From positions 784,886-848,885 of the forward strand of contig CAJNDS010002412.1 of assembly GCA_905221605.1 (NCBI GenBank): a stretch of 64,000 nucleotides of DNA, written 5' to 3'. The translations under genes and the position numbers were made by a program. Each line of letters starts with the position of its first letter. The stretch's first letter is position 1. This DNA is from Symbiodinium natans. Taxonomy: Eukaryota > Sar > Dinophyceae > Suessiales > Symbiodiniaceae. The notes under the pieces were generated by a model that saw nothing but the letters and a program-made list of their open reading frames with translations, had not been told where the DNA came from and ran no database searches. Shown piece by piece: positions 46,611 to 56,420 of this stretch.

Positions 46611-48464
46611 TCAGGTGGCTCCACTGTAGAGCTTCACGATGTCCGGCCGAGCTTTAGCGCAGAGTTTGCACAGAAGTTTGGCATCAGGCAAAACCGACCC
46701 AATGTTTATGAAATCAGGGTCACGAACCTTTCTACAAGCGAGCTCCTCAATAGAGTCCGCGGAGCAACAATGGAACTTGTACTCATATGAAGAGCTACAC
46801 TTCTCTGGGGCTTTCATGAAGAAAGCCGAAAGCGAGAGCTCTGCTTCTTCACCATCCTCGATCTCGTCATCTTCCTGCGCGCACTTCGGGTGATATGCCC
46901 GCTTGATCTCGGTGACGATCTCACGGATCATGACAGCTGGAACTGAAGTCCTCGAGCGGGTGTACTTCAGAACTAGGGGCCCGGGGTTTTTCCAGTTCGC
47001 TTGGAGGCCGATCTCCTCGGTCGAGCGTTTGAGGTGAACCGCCTGGTCCAGCATGGTGACTCTGGCAGAGTGCCATGTGAGCTTCGAGACGGCCCCCAAG
47101 ACTGCCGACGGAGCCCCGGCCTTCTTTGCGATGCCATGAAGCAGGAAATGGAGCCACTGCAAGCCTCGTCCATGGGTTGGAGCGTCTTGGCCGAAGGCGA
47201 GCTGCGAAGCCAGATCTGCCATCCAGAAGTCCCTGCGGCGAGCCTGCGGCGAAACTTCTTGAAGGAAGAGCTTCCATCCCTCCTGGAGCCAGGGCTTGTC
47301 CGAGAAGGAGACATCTGGGACTATGAACTTAGTCCCTCTCCGCTTTCGTTCGGTTTTAGTCTGCCAAGAGACCCCGAAGAGGCCGTCATCTGTCATCTCC
47401 AGCTCCGACGGCTTCACATGAACAGCGTCGTCGAATCTCAAGGAGGCAAAGATCATGCAGAGGACCCACCAAATGAACAGGCGGGCCGGCACGAACGTCT
47501 CCTCGAGAACGAACGCCTCCATCAATTTGATGAGCTCAAGGGGGTAGGGCAGTGCCTCTTTGAGCGGTCTGCCTCTCTTGGCAAAGACCTCGTTCTCCAA
47601 TGCTAAGAACTGCGGTTTGGACAGACCGGGCACTTTCATGCTGATCCGAAATCCGACCCATCTTAGAGCAGTTCTGAGGGACGGGATCACCGTCGGGCCA
47701 CATTCTTGTTGATCGAGGAACAGAGCATACTTCAAGACCTTATCCTCGGTGATCGGAAAGAAGGGAATGGAGTGGCGATCGGCCCAACATTCAAATCGTT
47801 CAAAACGTCGCACGTGACCACTCATTGTCGATGGGGCCCCAGCAGTCAGAACGAGGCTTTTCAAACGTTCTTTTTCGAGCGAGGAAAGGATCTCAGGCCC
47901 TTCACCCGCGGGGCAATGATCCTCAATTATCCCTGCAAAGGGGCCTGCACGAGTGGCAATATCTTCAAGCCTGCGAGCCCACTTGAGCTTTTCTGCCATT
48001 TCTTGATCAAGAAGCGGCGAATTAGAGCTCGACGAGCCGGGCCCTAAGAGCTTTGGCTTCGGTGACCTCACTGGCGCGAGCAAAGCCAGCAAGGCGGACC
48101 TCTTGCGAAGCTCACTTGCAGCGTCTGCTCCTTGGGTGCGCGCAACCTTCGCGGTCTGCGACATACCCAGTTGGAAGCAGAAAGATTCAGAGAACACTGC
48201 TTCAGCGGCCTTTGTAAAGACCCAAAACTGCTCAAGCATCTCAGGTCGAGCCGCTAGCGCCTTGTGGTGATCTGGCGCCAGAGAGGGTGACCACTCCAAA
48301 ACTTTAGCAGCGAACTCTGATTCAGAACAAACTTCCATAGCAAGGACCAGTTGCAGATTCGAGAGATGAGTGCGGGTGACAGATTCTCGAAAGAGATCAT
48401 CAAAACAGGGAAAAGAGAGAATCTTTGTCACCCAGCGATCGCTGGGAGCATCAACCTGCAACAT
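46611..48464 (-). CDS. Tyrosine recombinase (integrase)
   Basis: 617 aa. Box I Arg in FASLRFDDAVHV (near 340), box II HSARVT (near 464) and the nucleophile Tyr in PLVLKYTR (near 498) give the R-H-x-x-R-Y set of the lambda-integrase fold; W..PGPLVLKYTR spacing fits DIRS-group recombinases. The N-terminal part (SGHVRRFERFECWAD) is the expected core-binding helical domain. It acts on circular element DNA to insert it without target duplication. It lies upstream of the RT gene, whereas in described Ngaro/PAT elements it usually lies downstream. Confidence 0.9.
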   Translation of the reverse strand: MLQVDAPSDRWVTKILSFPCFDDLFRESVTRTHLSNLQLVLAMEVCSESEFAAKVLEWSPSLAPDHHKALAARPEMLEQFWVFTKAAEAVFSESFCFQLGMSQTAKVARTQGADAASELRKRSALLALLAPVRSPKPKLLGPGSSSSNSPLLDQEMAEKLKWARRLEDIATRAGPFAGIIEDHCPAGEGPEILSSLEKERLKSLVLTAGAPSTMSGHVRRFERFECWADRHSIPFFPITEDKVLKYALFLDQQECGPTVIPSLRTALRWVGFRISMKVPGLSKPQFLALENEVFAKRGRPLKEALPYPLELIKLMEAFVLEETFVPARLFIWWVLCMIFASLRFDDAVHVKPSELEMTDDGLFGVSWQTKTERKRRGTKFIVPDVSFSDKPWLQEGWKLFLQEVSPQARRRDFWMADLASQLAFGQDAPTHGRGLQWLHFLLHGIAKKAGAPSAVLGAVSKLTWHSARVTMLDQAVHLKRSTEEIGLQANWKNPGPLVLKYTRSRTSVPAVMIREIVTEIKRAYHPKCAQEDDEIEDGEEAELSLSAFFMKAPEKCSSSYEYKFHCCSADSIEELACRKVRDPDFINIGSVLPDAKLLCKLCAKARPDIVKLYSGAT

Positions 48465-49104
48465 CTTTGAGCCTCGAGCCCGGAGTCAGGATATCTGGCC
48501 AAGGCGTGTGGAGTAAGGAGACTTTCCCCACCCCCCCACGCAAGACCCGACACCCCAAGAAACCCTCATCCCGAGAGACCCGAGCAAGAGACCCCAAACA
48601 GCAGGCCGACGCGCCGAACGCGAGCCGAGGGTCGAAGAGGAGGGACGAAGGGTGGGGAGCGCGCAAAGACCCCCAGACGGGACCCCCTAGAAAGCGCGCC
48701 GCGCCCAGCACACCCAAGACCCAGCGCCCCACCCCCGGCAGCGGCAGAAGCTGAACCTCCCACCCCTGTGACCGAAGCACGGGAGAGGAAAGAACCCGGA
48801 GGAGAGCAGGGAGACAACAGCACCAACCAAACTCAACAAACAAACCAAAGCAGAGCATGAACATGCTGCCATGATGTTTGTGGAGCTGGTGCCGTGTCAG
48901 ACCATGCACAAGTATGCGAGCGCATGCACTTCCCATGCTGCGAACGCACACAGCCCTTCGCGGGCGATCAACTTTTTGCATCACGTGAAGTGAATCAATG
49001 AAAATGCGAGCGCTCAGGGTGAACGGGAAAACGAGCGACCCTAAGCTTTGCAAAATCGCGACTCCGGAGCTACTTCCGAGCCTTCACTTTCGAACCTGCC
49101 CAGA
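48465..49104 (-). other. Non-coding interval between ORF1 and the recombinase
   Basis: Open frames exist on both strands but have repetitive Cys/Leu/Arg-rich compositions without family features. May hold regulatory sequence or an intron. Confidence 0.5.
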
Positions 49105-51012
49105 TCAGGGCGTCCTATGGGGGCGGAGCATCTGAGGAGGGCCTGCTGGAGCCGGCATCGCATCGTCGACCTCCGTCTCGGTGTCCACCTCTTCATCGAT
49201 CAGCGGCGGCGGCGTAGGCCCGAGCGATGCAGGCTGATTGACCGGCTGAGCCGGCGCCTGACTTGAGGATGTCGGCCGAGCTGGAGAGGGTGCCGGCGGT
49301 GTCGATGGAGCAGCCGTCGTCTCAGTCTCGATCACCTCCTCGATGACCGGCTGTTGAGCTGCCCCGGGCACCGGAGCCGGCCCCTGGTTGGCAGATCCCT
49401 CCATGTACTGGGCGAACATGCCCGGGGTCAACTGAGCTGTCGACCTTGCAAAAGAGCGGTCAGCACGAGCGGCATCACGACCTCGATCTTCACGATGGCC
49501 CCGAGTGGTCTCCTGCTCGTGCCGGAACTGCGGCGCAGCACCAAACGATCGCACCTGGAGCTCGTACTGGGTGCGAGCCGAGCCATGCTCCTCCGAGCGA
49601 GTATCAGCGATGCTGGCCACATCCTGGGAGGCCGAGGCTGCCTCTTGCCAAGATCCACTCGTGACAGCGAGCGGTCCGGATGGAGCTGGCCGTTCCTGAG
49701 CTTGATCGTGGGACATGTTGGCCAGAGCCTGGATCGGCACCACCACAGCTGACCGCACGAAGAGCTTCGAGGTACACTGGAGGTGAAAGTTGCCCGCGTC
49801 CAAGCCACCCACGAACGTGATGAGAGCCCCCACCCGTGTCGGATCCGTGGTGAACGCCGCGTTGAACCACGCAGTGTGCACAGCTGCCAGCTGAGCGAAC
49901 TGCTCAGTTTGCTCTGGACCTTCAACTCGAGCTCGCTGTCGACGGACCTCCTGGATGGTGTTGATGAGCGTGGGCCCCGAGATGTGGGAGACAGTGAGCC
50001 AGGTGCCTGGCACAGAGGTGCGAGCGCACTTCAAGTCGATCCTGTTGTTCGCGTCCCGGAACCGGAACTCGACTCTGTCAGCATCATTGCCATAGGCGTC
50101 CTGAGAGGCACGATCGCACACTCTCAGCTCCCATCTCGAGCGAGCTGAGTCACCAGCGACCACTGTGCCCTCTGGACCCACAGAGTACGTTCGACCTCCG
50201 CACTCGAACGAGAAGACACTGACTCGCCACCCCAAGAAGGCAGCCACCACCACCGAGAGGCGGGCTCTCCCAGCATTGCAGCTCCTGATCAAGAACTCGT
50301 CGCAGAACTGCTGCTGGACCGAGAGGTCGGTGTCTGCTCTGAACCCTCGAAAGATCCAGTGGAAGAGCAGCTCGTTGCCGTTGAAGACCTTGACGTCGGT
50401 GTAGGACGGCGAGCTGTCACGGAGAACCGGCCACGTGAAAGGGTGGAATGCTGGGTGGTCGAGCGCCCTTGCCGTCGGAGCATCCCAGCCAGCACACGGA
50501 GCCCCAGTCACGCTGTCGATGGCGATCGCCAACGTAACCTTGATGCCGTCGAGGGTGTAGTTCGCGAAGAGCGACATGTGGAACCCTGTGTTTGGCGGCA
50601 TCACTTGATCACGTTCTGTGAGCACGTTGATGGAGCTGGCGCTGTTCGTCATGATCTCTTTCACCAGCCAAGCCTGAAAAGGCGACACCATCCGGCTGTC
50701 ACGATCGTCAGCCATGATGACCGACGAGCGGGTCGCATCGTCATCACAGACTGCGACCGATGCCAGATAGTTTGGCAAGCGAACCTCATAGGGATCATGA
50801 GCAGCATTCGCCCGTGGAAAGCGACCTCCTCCTCGACGATCGCCTCCACCATGCCCTCCATAGCCGCGATCGTAGCCTCCCCATCCAGCCATCTTCCCAG
50901 GCCCGAGAGAACTAGGATCCCAAAAATCAGATGAGATCCTTTGGGGGATCTGCGGCTGACGATCGTCTTTAGCCAAAAAGGCAACGATCGTCATGCCTTT
51001 GTGATCTCGCAA
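49105..51012 (-). CDS. ORF1 of the tyrosine-recombinase element, unknown function
   Basis: 635 aa. The first in-frame ATG lies inside repeat A1, so about 30 N-terminal residues are encoded by the repeat; the next Met (MAGWGGYDRGYGGHGG) starts a Gly/Arg-rich RGG-like segment that could bind RNA and is a plausible start. The middle looks globular (beta-rich, e.g. ELLFHWIFRGFRADTDLSVQ); the tail is Pro/Ala-rich. It might be a structural or nucleic-acid-binding protein. No homologue recognised. Confidence 0.75.
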   Translation of the reverse strand: MRDHKGMTIVAFLAKDDRQPQIPQRISSDFWDPSSLGPGKMAGWGGYDRGYGGHGGGDRRGGGRFPRANAAHDPYEVRLPNYLASVAVCDDDATRSSVIMADDRDSRMVSPFQAWLVKEIMTNSASSINVLTERDQVMPPNTGFHMSLFANYTLDGIKVTLAIAIDSVTGAPCAGWDAPTARALDHPAFHPFTWPVLRDSSPSYTDVKVFNGNELLFHWIFRGFRADTDLSVQQQFCDEFLIRSCNAGRARLSVVVAAFLGWRVSVFSFECGGRTYSVGPEGTVVAGDSARSRWELRVCDRASQDAYGNDADRVEFRFRDANNRIDLKCARTSVPGTWLTVSHISGPTLINTIQEVRRQRARVEGPEQTEQFAQLAAVHTAWFNAAFTTDPTRVGALITFVGGLDAGNFHLQCTSKLFVRSAVVVPIQALANMSHDQAQERPAPSGPLAVTSGSWQEAASASQDVASIADTRSEEHGSARTQYELQVRSFGAAPQFRHEQETTRGHREDRGRDAARADRSFARSTAQLTPGMFAQYMEGSANQGPAPVPGAAQQPVIEEVIETETTAAPSTPPAPSPARPTSSSQAPAQPVNQPASLGPTPPPLIDEEVDTETEVDDAMPAPAGPPQMLRPHRTP

Positions 51013-51060
51013 CCAGAAGTGACCCCTGAACCCTAACCAACCAGACCGGTATTCAGGACC
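50920..51060 (-). repeat. Split direct repeat A1 (5' outer copy)
   Basis: Identical to 41708-41848. Its outer end GGTCCTGAATACCGG abuts TTTAGGG repeats. Confidence 0.95.
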
Positions 51061-51123
51061 TAGGGTTTAGGGTTTAGGGTTTAGGGTTTAGGGTTTAGGG
51101 TTTAGGGTTTAGGGTTTAGGGTT
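51061..51123. repeat. TTTAGGG array flanking the element
   Basis: Nine units. Together with the tract ending at 41418 (...GGGTTTAGGGTT) it forms an unbroken heptamer register when the element is removed. Confidence 0.95.
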
Positions 51124-51129
51124 ATGCAT

Positions 51130-51215
51130 CATGAGCAAAATTTAGCTTGAAGAAGCTGCACCTTTTCAACTGTCTTCATGTGCGGCCCAGGCGGTGGCTG
51201 CGGTGAGTGCAGCTT
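51130..51215 (-). CDS. Candidate exon, strand uncertain
   Basis: Minus: HSPQPPPGPHMKTVEKVQLL then QAKFCS. Plus: LEEAAPFQLSSCAAQAVAAV then SAAFPE. Confidence 0.35.
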
Positions 51216-51514
51216 TTCCCGAAACCCTAAACCCGAAACCCCACATTCAAAATTTTGTGGAGTGCGCTCTGGGGCCTACAAGCCACCCGGCCTGATGAGA
51301 TAGGCGGTACCCCATACCCTAAATGGGGCTTTATGAAAATAGGTGACCCGCCCAAAAAAGATCCCCAAGTAGCAGGATTCCCTTATAAGACCCCAAGAAG
51401 GTACCCCTGTATTTCCGAACCTCAAATCTCTACATTTCTGTGATTCAAGAACTCTAGGGTTTAGGGTTTAGGGCTTAGGGCCCTAAATCTCTCCATTTCT
51501 GTGATTAAGAACCA

Positions 51515-51652
51515 TGAAACCCAAGCCCAGCTTCTGCATAAGCGCGATGTGGAGGTGCGCGGAGTCCACGAACTGGGCTTCAAAACATCTGCTCTGGGGC
51601 ACGCGGAAGAGGGCCTCGCGAGCCTGCCGCGAGACGGTGTGTGCCAGGTTGG
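51515..51652 (-). CDS. Exon of unidentified protein
   Basis: Reads LAHTVSRQAREALFRVPQSR, then CFEAQFVDSAHLHIALMQKL and GLGFMVL. Clear helical coding pattern. Confidence 0.6.
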
Positions 51653-51772
51653 GTGGACTAGACAAAGCCCGGCATTCGAAGCCCCAAACGCAATTCCCAT
51701 AGCTGGGATGGGCTGCAGGGCAGTATGTAGTCCTGGAGAGTGCTGGCTATTAAGTCCAGTGCTCACCTAGAC

Positions 51773-51838
51773 TAAACCCTAAACCCTAAACCCTAAACCC
51801 TAAACCCTAAACCCTAAACCCTAAACCCTAAACCCTAA
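51773..51838. repeat. CCCTAAA array
   Basis: Nine units. Confidence 0.95.
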
Positions 51839-51839
51839 C

Positions 51840-52620
51840 TGCTCTAAAGCTTTCCGCCCTCGAGCTCTCAACCCTACAGTCCAAGCCCTGAACCCTGACT
51901 CTGGAAACTTGGGGCCGGCAAACCCTAAACCCAACACCCTAGCTACCCTAAGTAACAGATAGGGAACTCTGCAGGTGGGTATGAGCTCGGGATCCCCTAG
52001 CACCTCTTTTTGCAACTCTAAACCCTCCAAAACCCCCCGATTCCGAAATGCGCCTTCCACTGAGGGGCCTCCTCTGCCGGAACGTGCAGCCATGGAGTGA
52101 CTTTTGCTCCGAACGCCGTACCCTCAGGGTCATCTGAGGCGCACCTCCAGGGCGTAATAGGGGGGTCGGAATAATTATTAAGAAGTATTCCCTTATGGTC
52201 GCTGTATCAATGTACGATAAGAGCCCGCAAAACCCTATTCTAATTGTTAAGGCCCCTATATTAGGGGTTCTTTTGGGGTTTGGGGTTTGGGGCGTCACTG
52301 CGATCCATATAACTCAAACAGCTGATGCTTGTAATCAGCAGATGTGGCGTATCATGCTTCCGCTTTGTTGATGACGACCGTCAACGTTGTACACTCTTCT
52401 GATCAAACTCTCAGCCAAGCATTGGTCTCTGTTTGAGGGTTTGGTGTGTCGGAGCTTAGGCGAGGATGGTGTTGCACGTGACTTCATCGCGCAAAAAGGA
52501 AGTACAAGTCTAACACAACAGGGCAGAACCGCCGCCGAAATGGCAAACCCCAACGCCCAAAACCCTATAAACGCTATAAGGCCCCCTTCACCCCTCCCCA
52601 AACCAGAAACTCTAAACCAA
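51840..52620. other. Mixed region, no firm exon
   Basis: Minus frame LQKEVLGDPELIPTCRVPYL around 51950-52020 and plus frame HWSLFEGLVCRSLGEDGVAR around 52410-52500 are possible exons, neither with good splice context. Confidence 0.35.
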
Positions 52621-52722
52621 CCCTAAACCCTAAACCCTAAACCCTAAACCCTAAACCCTAAACCCTAAACCCTAAACCCTAACCCAAAACCCAAAACCCA
52701 AAACCCTAAACCCTAAACCATG
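52620..52722. repeat. CCCTAAA array
   Basis: Nine units then AACCCAAA variants. Confidence 0.93.
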
Positions 52723-52724
52723 CG

Positions 52725-52832
52725 AAACCGACGAGGCGCAGGGTAATGACGAGCCGGATCTCGCCGCCCTGCTGCAGGCGGAGGCCCTGCGCATCGGAAA
52801 CCCGGACGACGAGGTCAACTGCTTCCTGGTTT
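52725..52832 (-). CDS. Exon, strand uncertain, possible C2-like strand pattern
   Basis: Minus: QEAVDLVVRVSDAQGLRLQQ then GGEIRLVITLRLVGFAW, a beta-strand pattern as in C2 domains. Plus: ETDEAQGNDEPDLAALLQAE then ALRIGNPDDEVNCFL, also convincing. One strand must be spurious. Confidence 0.45.
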
Positions 52833-52924
52833 AGGGTTGTAAGGTTGTAAGGGTTGTAGGGTTGTAGAGTTTAGGGTTTAGGGTTTTAGGGTTTAGGGTT
52901 TAATGTTAACCTCACATCTATAAA

Positions 52925-53290
52925 TGGGGTGGCAACTGTAATATTCGCCGGGCCAGAGTGGCTCAGCCGAAGACTACTTTCCATTACGGGAGGTTTTCGG
53001 GCCGATGTGTGTAAACAAGTCTATATAGGGGGGTCCGGTGAAAATAATAATGGGGTGACAACAGTAATATTTGGCCGGCCAGGAATCAGAAATTTTACTT
53101 GCAGAGAAGACTTTTCGAGCTCCGAGAGCAAGCAGAACCCTTCGAGACCAAGCACAGCAGACCCTGACAGCTAACCCCCCCCCCAAGACCCCCAGAATCC
53201 GCATTATTGGCACCCACCCGTTTTTTTTCTACCCCCCCAAACCCCGGGGACCAAAACAAGTTTTGGGGGGGGGGGGGGGGTTATCAAAGC
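52925..53290. other. Unassigned block with an internal repeat
   Basis: GGCAACTGTAATATTCGCCG at about 52931 recurs as GACAACAGTAATATTTGGCCG near 53055. Ends with C and G runs. No exon supported. Confidence 0.5.
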
Positions 53291-53879
53291 GACGTTAACA
53301 TTAGGGTTTAAGGTTTAGGGTTTTAGGGTTTAGGGTTTAGGTTTTAGGATGAGGTTTAGGGTTCGGGCATTCTCGGGTTGTAGGGTTGCAGGCCTGAGGA
53401 TCAGTTTCTACAGCTTTTGCGGCTTTGCTGACTCTAAGTCTTCAAACCTTGAGGGGATCCTGAACACTCAGCCCAAGTACGGGACCTGAATCAAGGGATT
53501 ACGACTCGTACCCTAGAGGTTCGCCTTAACATACTCCTAATATGGCCGTTAAAAGGGTCCCCAAACGAGTACAACCTTAGGGGTCCAAGATAGAGTCCCT
53601 TGACTGAGAATTATAAGCTCTCCGAAGCCCTTTTTTCAACGAGGGCTCGTTCAAGTCCAAGCTCTCCCACAGGACCACAATCTCCCTAACCTCTAAACCC
53701 TAAACCCCAGAAACCCTAAACCCCAACCCCCTAAACCCTAAACCCTAAACCCTAAACCCTAAACCCTAAACCATAAACCCTAAACCCAGTCTTCGGCCTC
53801 CATGGCGCGGACTCCGGACCGCCATGGGGCCCCTTGGGCCTAATATAAGGGGCCTTGATACAAAATGAATAACAATATG

Positions 53880-54045
53880 GGTTTAGGGTTTAGGGTTTAG
53901 GGCTAGGGTTTAGGGTTTAGGGTTTAGGGTTTAGGGTTTAGGGTTTAGGGTTTCGGGTTTCGGGTTTCGGGTTTAGGGTTTAGGGTTTAGGGTTTAGGGT
54001 TTGGGGTGTAGGGTTTAGGGTTTAGGGTTTAGGGTTTATCATCTA
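53880..54045. repeat. TTTAGGG array with TTTCGGG units
   Basis: About 20 units, three of them TTTCGGG. Confidence 0.93.
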
Positions 54046-54244
54046 AAATTTAGGGTTTAGGGTTGAAGGGCTTTGGGGGAGAGTATGGATAAGGGAAATT
54101 CTATGCGCATTGTTTGTCCGAAGAGCCAGGTTTCTTTTTTGGGGGGGTTGTTTTTTGGGTGTTAGCTTTTTGCAGGGCTTTTTGGGAGGGGAGTTGGAGA
54201 TTGGGGGTCCGGTGGAACAGTAGCGGGGGCTTCGGGTTTTCGAG

Positions 54245-54312
54245 TGCGGGTGGAGGCCGCGGTGTGTCCTTGAGTGCTCAGCTGCTGCGGGGCGTGCCGG
54301 TCATGCAACTAA
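54245..54312 (+). CDS. Possible exon
   Basis: Plus frame AGGGRGVSLSAQLLRGVPVM; minus also open. Low support. Confidence 0.25.
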
Positions 54313-54589
54313 ACCCTAAACTCTAAACCCTAAACCTACACCCCATAAACCCAAAACCCTAAACCCTGAACCCTAACCCTGAACCCTGAACCCTAAACCC
54401 GAAACCCTACATCAAGCTCTAAGTAGAAACGAGCGTATAGGGTGCCTTATTCAGATCACACCCCCCACAAACCACAACCAAAAAAAGAAGGGGCACAAGC
54501 CTTCACACCAAGCCTGTCTAGCGCGTGCAACGACAGGGGTAAGGGTTTCGGGAGCTTTTTGAGACGTGATCCTTCTAACATGTCCATGT

Positions 54590-54690
54590 CTGCCTTGAGG
54601 ACCACATGAACCCCAAAAAATTGGGGGTGTCATATACCCTATACCCTAGAATTTCTAGGTATATGAACCACAAACCCTTTTTCGGTTCAT
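54590..54690. mobile_element. Diverged CTTGGGG-family element
   Basis: CCTTGAGGACCACATGAACC on the left, internal CTATACCCTAGAATTTCTAGG and TTTCGGTTCATCC on the right. The right terminus runs into a CCCTAAA array. Confidence 0.6.
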
Positions 54691-54811
54691 CCTAAACCCT
54701 AAACCCTAAACCCTAAACCCTAAACCCTAAACCTGAAACCCTAAACCCTAAACCCTAAACCTGAAACCCTAAACCCTAAACCCTAAACCCTAAACCCTAA
54801 ACCCTAAACCG
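54688..54811. repeat. CCCTAAA array
   Basis: About 17 units with CCTGAAA variants. Confidence 0.94.
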
Positions 54812-54894
54812 TCCCCCAAGGCACCTGGAGGCTTCTCAAGACTTGAAGCAATATTCGGAGTGCTAAAGCTGCCCTGGGACTGAGTTAATCTCAA

Positions 54895-54986
54895 CCTGGG
54901 ACCCTCTTCACCTACAAATCTTTTGGGGTTATACCTACACTGCTTCAGGGTAGAAACTACTAAACTGTAGGTAAATAGAGTCCAGG
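54895..54986. mobile_element. Short inverted-repeat element, ACTCTRTTTACCTACAG family
   Basis: CCTGGGACCCTCTTCACCTA on the left and ACTGTAGGTAAATAGAGTCC on the right. Confidence 0.75.
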
Positions 54987-55134
54987 AAGTTATCATAAGA
55001 ATGAAGTCGCATGCTTTCTGCTATGAGTATTCGGTTCTCAAATCCTCGAAAAGCTTTATAAATGCAACCCAGGCTAGGATGCCAAGCCCTCCCCCCCCGC
55101 CCTGCCCGGCGTTGGCACTCCGCAGCCGGGCCGC

Positions 55135-55210
55135 TGTTGTGACGGTCGTCATCGCCCAGTAGAGCGAAGAGATGTACTGCGATGTGGTGCTGTCGGACCT
55201 GAAGGCATAC
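55135..55210 (-). CDS. K+ channel exon, pore helix
   Basis: After GCCGAG|G it reads YAFRSDSTTSQYISSLYWAM then TTVTT. YISSLYWA.TTVTT is the P-loop helix immediately before the GYGD filter in voltage-gated K+ channels. It ends at a GC donor (GCGGCC) in phase 0, exactly the phase needed by the filter exon at 31547-31587, 23.5 kb away. Confidence 0.9.
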
Positions 55211-55529
55211 CTCGGCACTCAAGCCCCGGCAATGAGGGAATGAGGGAATGAGGGCCCCACATATGTATACATATATATATATATATTACCATATTTTACA
55301 TATATATATATATATATACATACCCTTTAAGGTACTAAGAACCGCAAACGTCTCAAACCCTCGCAGGACAACTCTTGCAAGCAACCCTAAGCTCTTCTCG
55401 AAGCCCCTCGAAAAGCCTTCCCAATCTGCATTGAAACCCTATAACGTAAGCCCTGAGCCCTGAGAGCTGAACCCTAAACCCCAAACCCCAAACCCTAAAC
55501 CCTAACCTTGAACCCCCAACCCCAAACTC

Positions 55530-55595
55530 ATCCTCAAGCGCTTCTGGAGGCCAAGCATCTCATTCAGGAACCCATGTCCTTGGCCATTCTGTACA
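55530..55595 (-). CDS. Candidate K+ channel turret exon
   Basis: After TTGCAAG the minus strand reads LMYRMAKDMG in the channel phase, or QADVQNGQGHGFLNEMLGLQ in another. Placement between S5 and pore helix is by position only. Confidence 0.35.
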
Positions 55596-55761
55596 TCAGC
55601 TTGCAAGGGTTTAGGTTTAGGGTTTAGTGTTTAGGGCTTAGGGTTTAGGATGTCGGTTTAGGATTTAGGATGTAGCGTTTAGGGTTTAGGGTTTCGGGTG
55701 TCTCCTTAGTTTGCCACTTGCTGAAGCACGAAGGCATGTTCCACGCCATCCTCTTGCAGCC

Positions 55762-55820
55762 GGAGCTCCAGAAATGGGCATGAAGCATGCCAGCCAGTGA
55801 CACAGCATGCAGCAGCTCAC
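55762..55820 (-). CDS. K+ channel exon, S5 helix
   Basis: After CACAAAG|G it reads VSCCMLCHWLACFMPISGAP with a GCAAGAG donor. The pattern ..HW.AC. is typical of S5 in EAG/plant-type K+ channels. Another frame (GELLHAVSLAGMLHAHF) is open too. Confidence 0.55.
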
Positions 55821-56254
55821 CTTTGTGTCTCACGGCGCAGCTTCGCTAACCCTTCTGAAGTCCCCAGAATCCCATGTCAAAGCTCTGTACGTCTTGTCGG
55901 TTAATTACCTAGGGTAATCCTCTCAAGTAGGGTCCCCTTTTGGGGGAAAAGCACTTATCATAAGGACCCTGAAGCCTAAGCCCACAGGCCCTAAACCCTG
56001 AACCCCTCACCCTGATTCTAAACCCTAAGCCCTTTTTGGCAGAGGACTCCCTTACGAAACCCGAAACCCTCCCGAATTTAGAGAGGACCCGTAGGGTGCA
56101 GCAACCCCAACTGGCAGAGAGAAACTTAGAGCAGTATCGAACCCGACCTCACTCAAGATGTCTGGAACCCCTAGACACCGACCCGAAACCCTAAAAGGGT
56201 TTAGGGTTTAGGGCCTTTACAGGATTTAGGGCTTAAGGGGTTAGGGCTGACGGG

Positions 56255-56420
56255 TTTTGGGCCACTCCACCCGGAGTACTCAGGTCATTCTGCATCAGGC
56301 TTGCTGTTCATGCGTGAACTGTTGCGCTACTCCAAACACCCAAGCCCTTACCGGTGGTCAAGAGGCAAGGATTCGGCAAGTTTCGAAAACACGCCGTCCA
56401 CTACTCGAGTGCCTCAGTGC
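56255..56420 (+). CDS. Possible exon, strand uncertain
   Basis: Plus frame SGLLFMRELLRYSKHPSPYR then WSRG is protein-like, but the block is minus and no acceptor stands out. Confidence 0.25.

Larger units (their letters stand above)
41419..51060 (-). mobile_element. Tyrosine-recombinase (DIRS/PAT/Ngaro-type) retrotransposon with split direct repeats
   Basis: Read on the minus strand the order is A1 (51060-50920), genes, B1 (42105-41849), A2 (41848-41708), a 32-base spacer, B2 (41675-41419). A is 141 bp and identical in both copies; B is 257 bp with one mismatch. This A1-genes-B1A2-B2 layout is that of PAT/Ngaro elements, which move through a circular intermediate using a tyrosine recombinase. 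Coding: a large unknown ORF, tyrosine recombinase, Gag-like ORF with a zinc finger, and a methyltransferase-like/RT/RNase H polyprotein. Near-identical repeats indicate a recent insertion. It lies within a TTTAGGG tract in register, with no target duplication. Confidence 0.92.

Noticed and set aside
46611-48464. Phage or bacterial integrase from contamination
   Set aside because: It lies with RT, RNase H and split repeats in one retrotransposon within telomere-like eukaryotic DNA.
48451-49053. 200-residue Cys/Leu-rich frame in the tyrosine-recombinase element
   Set aside because: Composition is repetitive and other frames are open too; no family feature.
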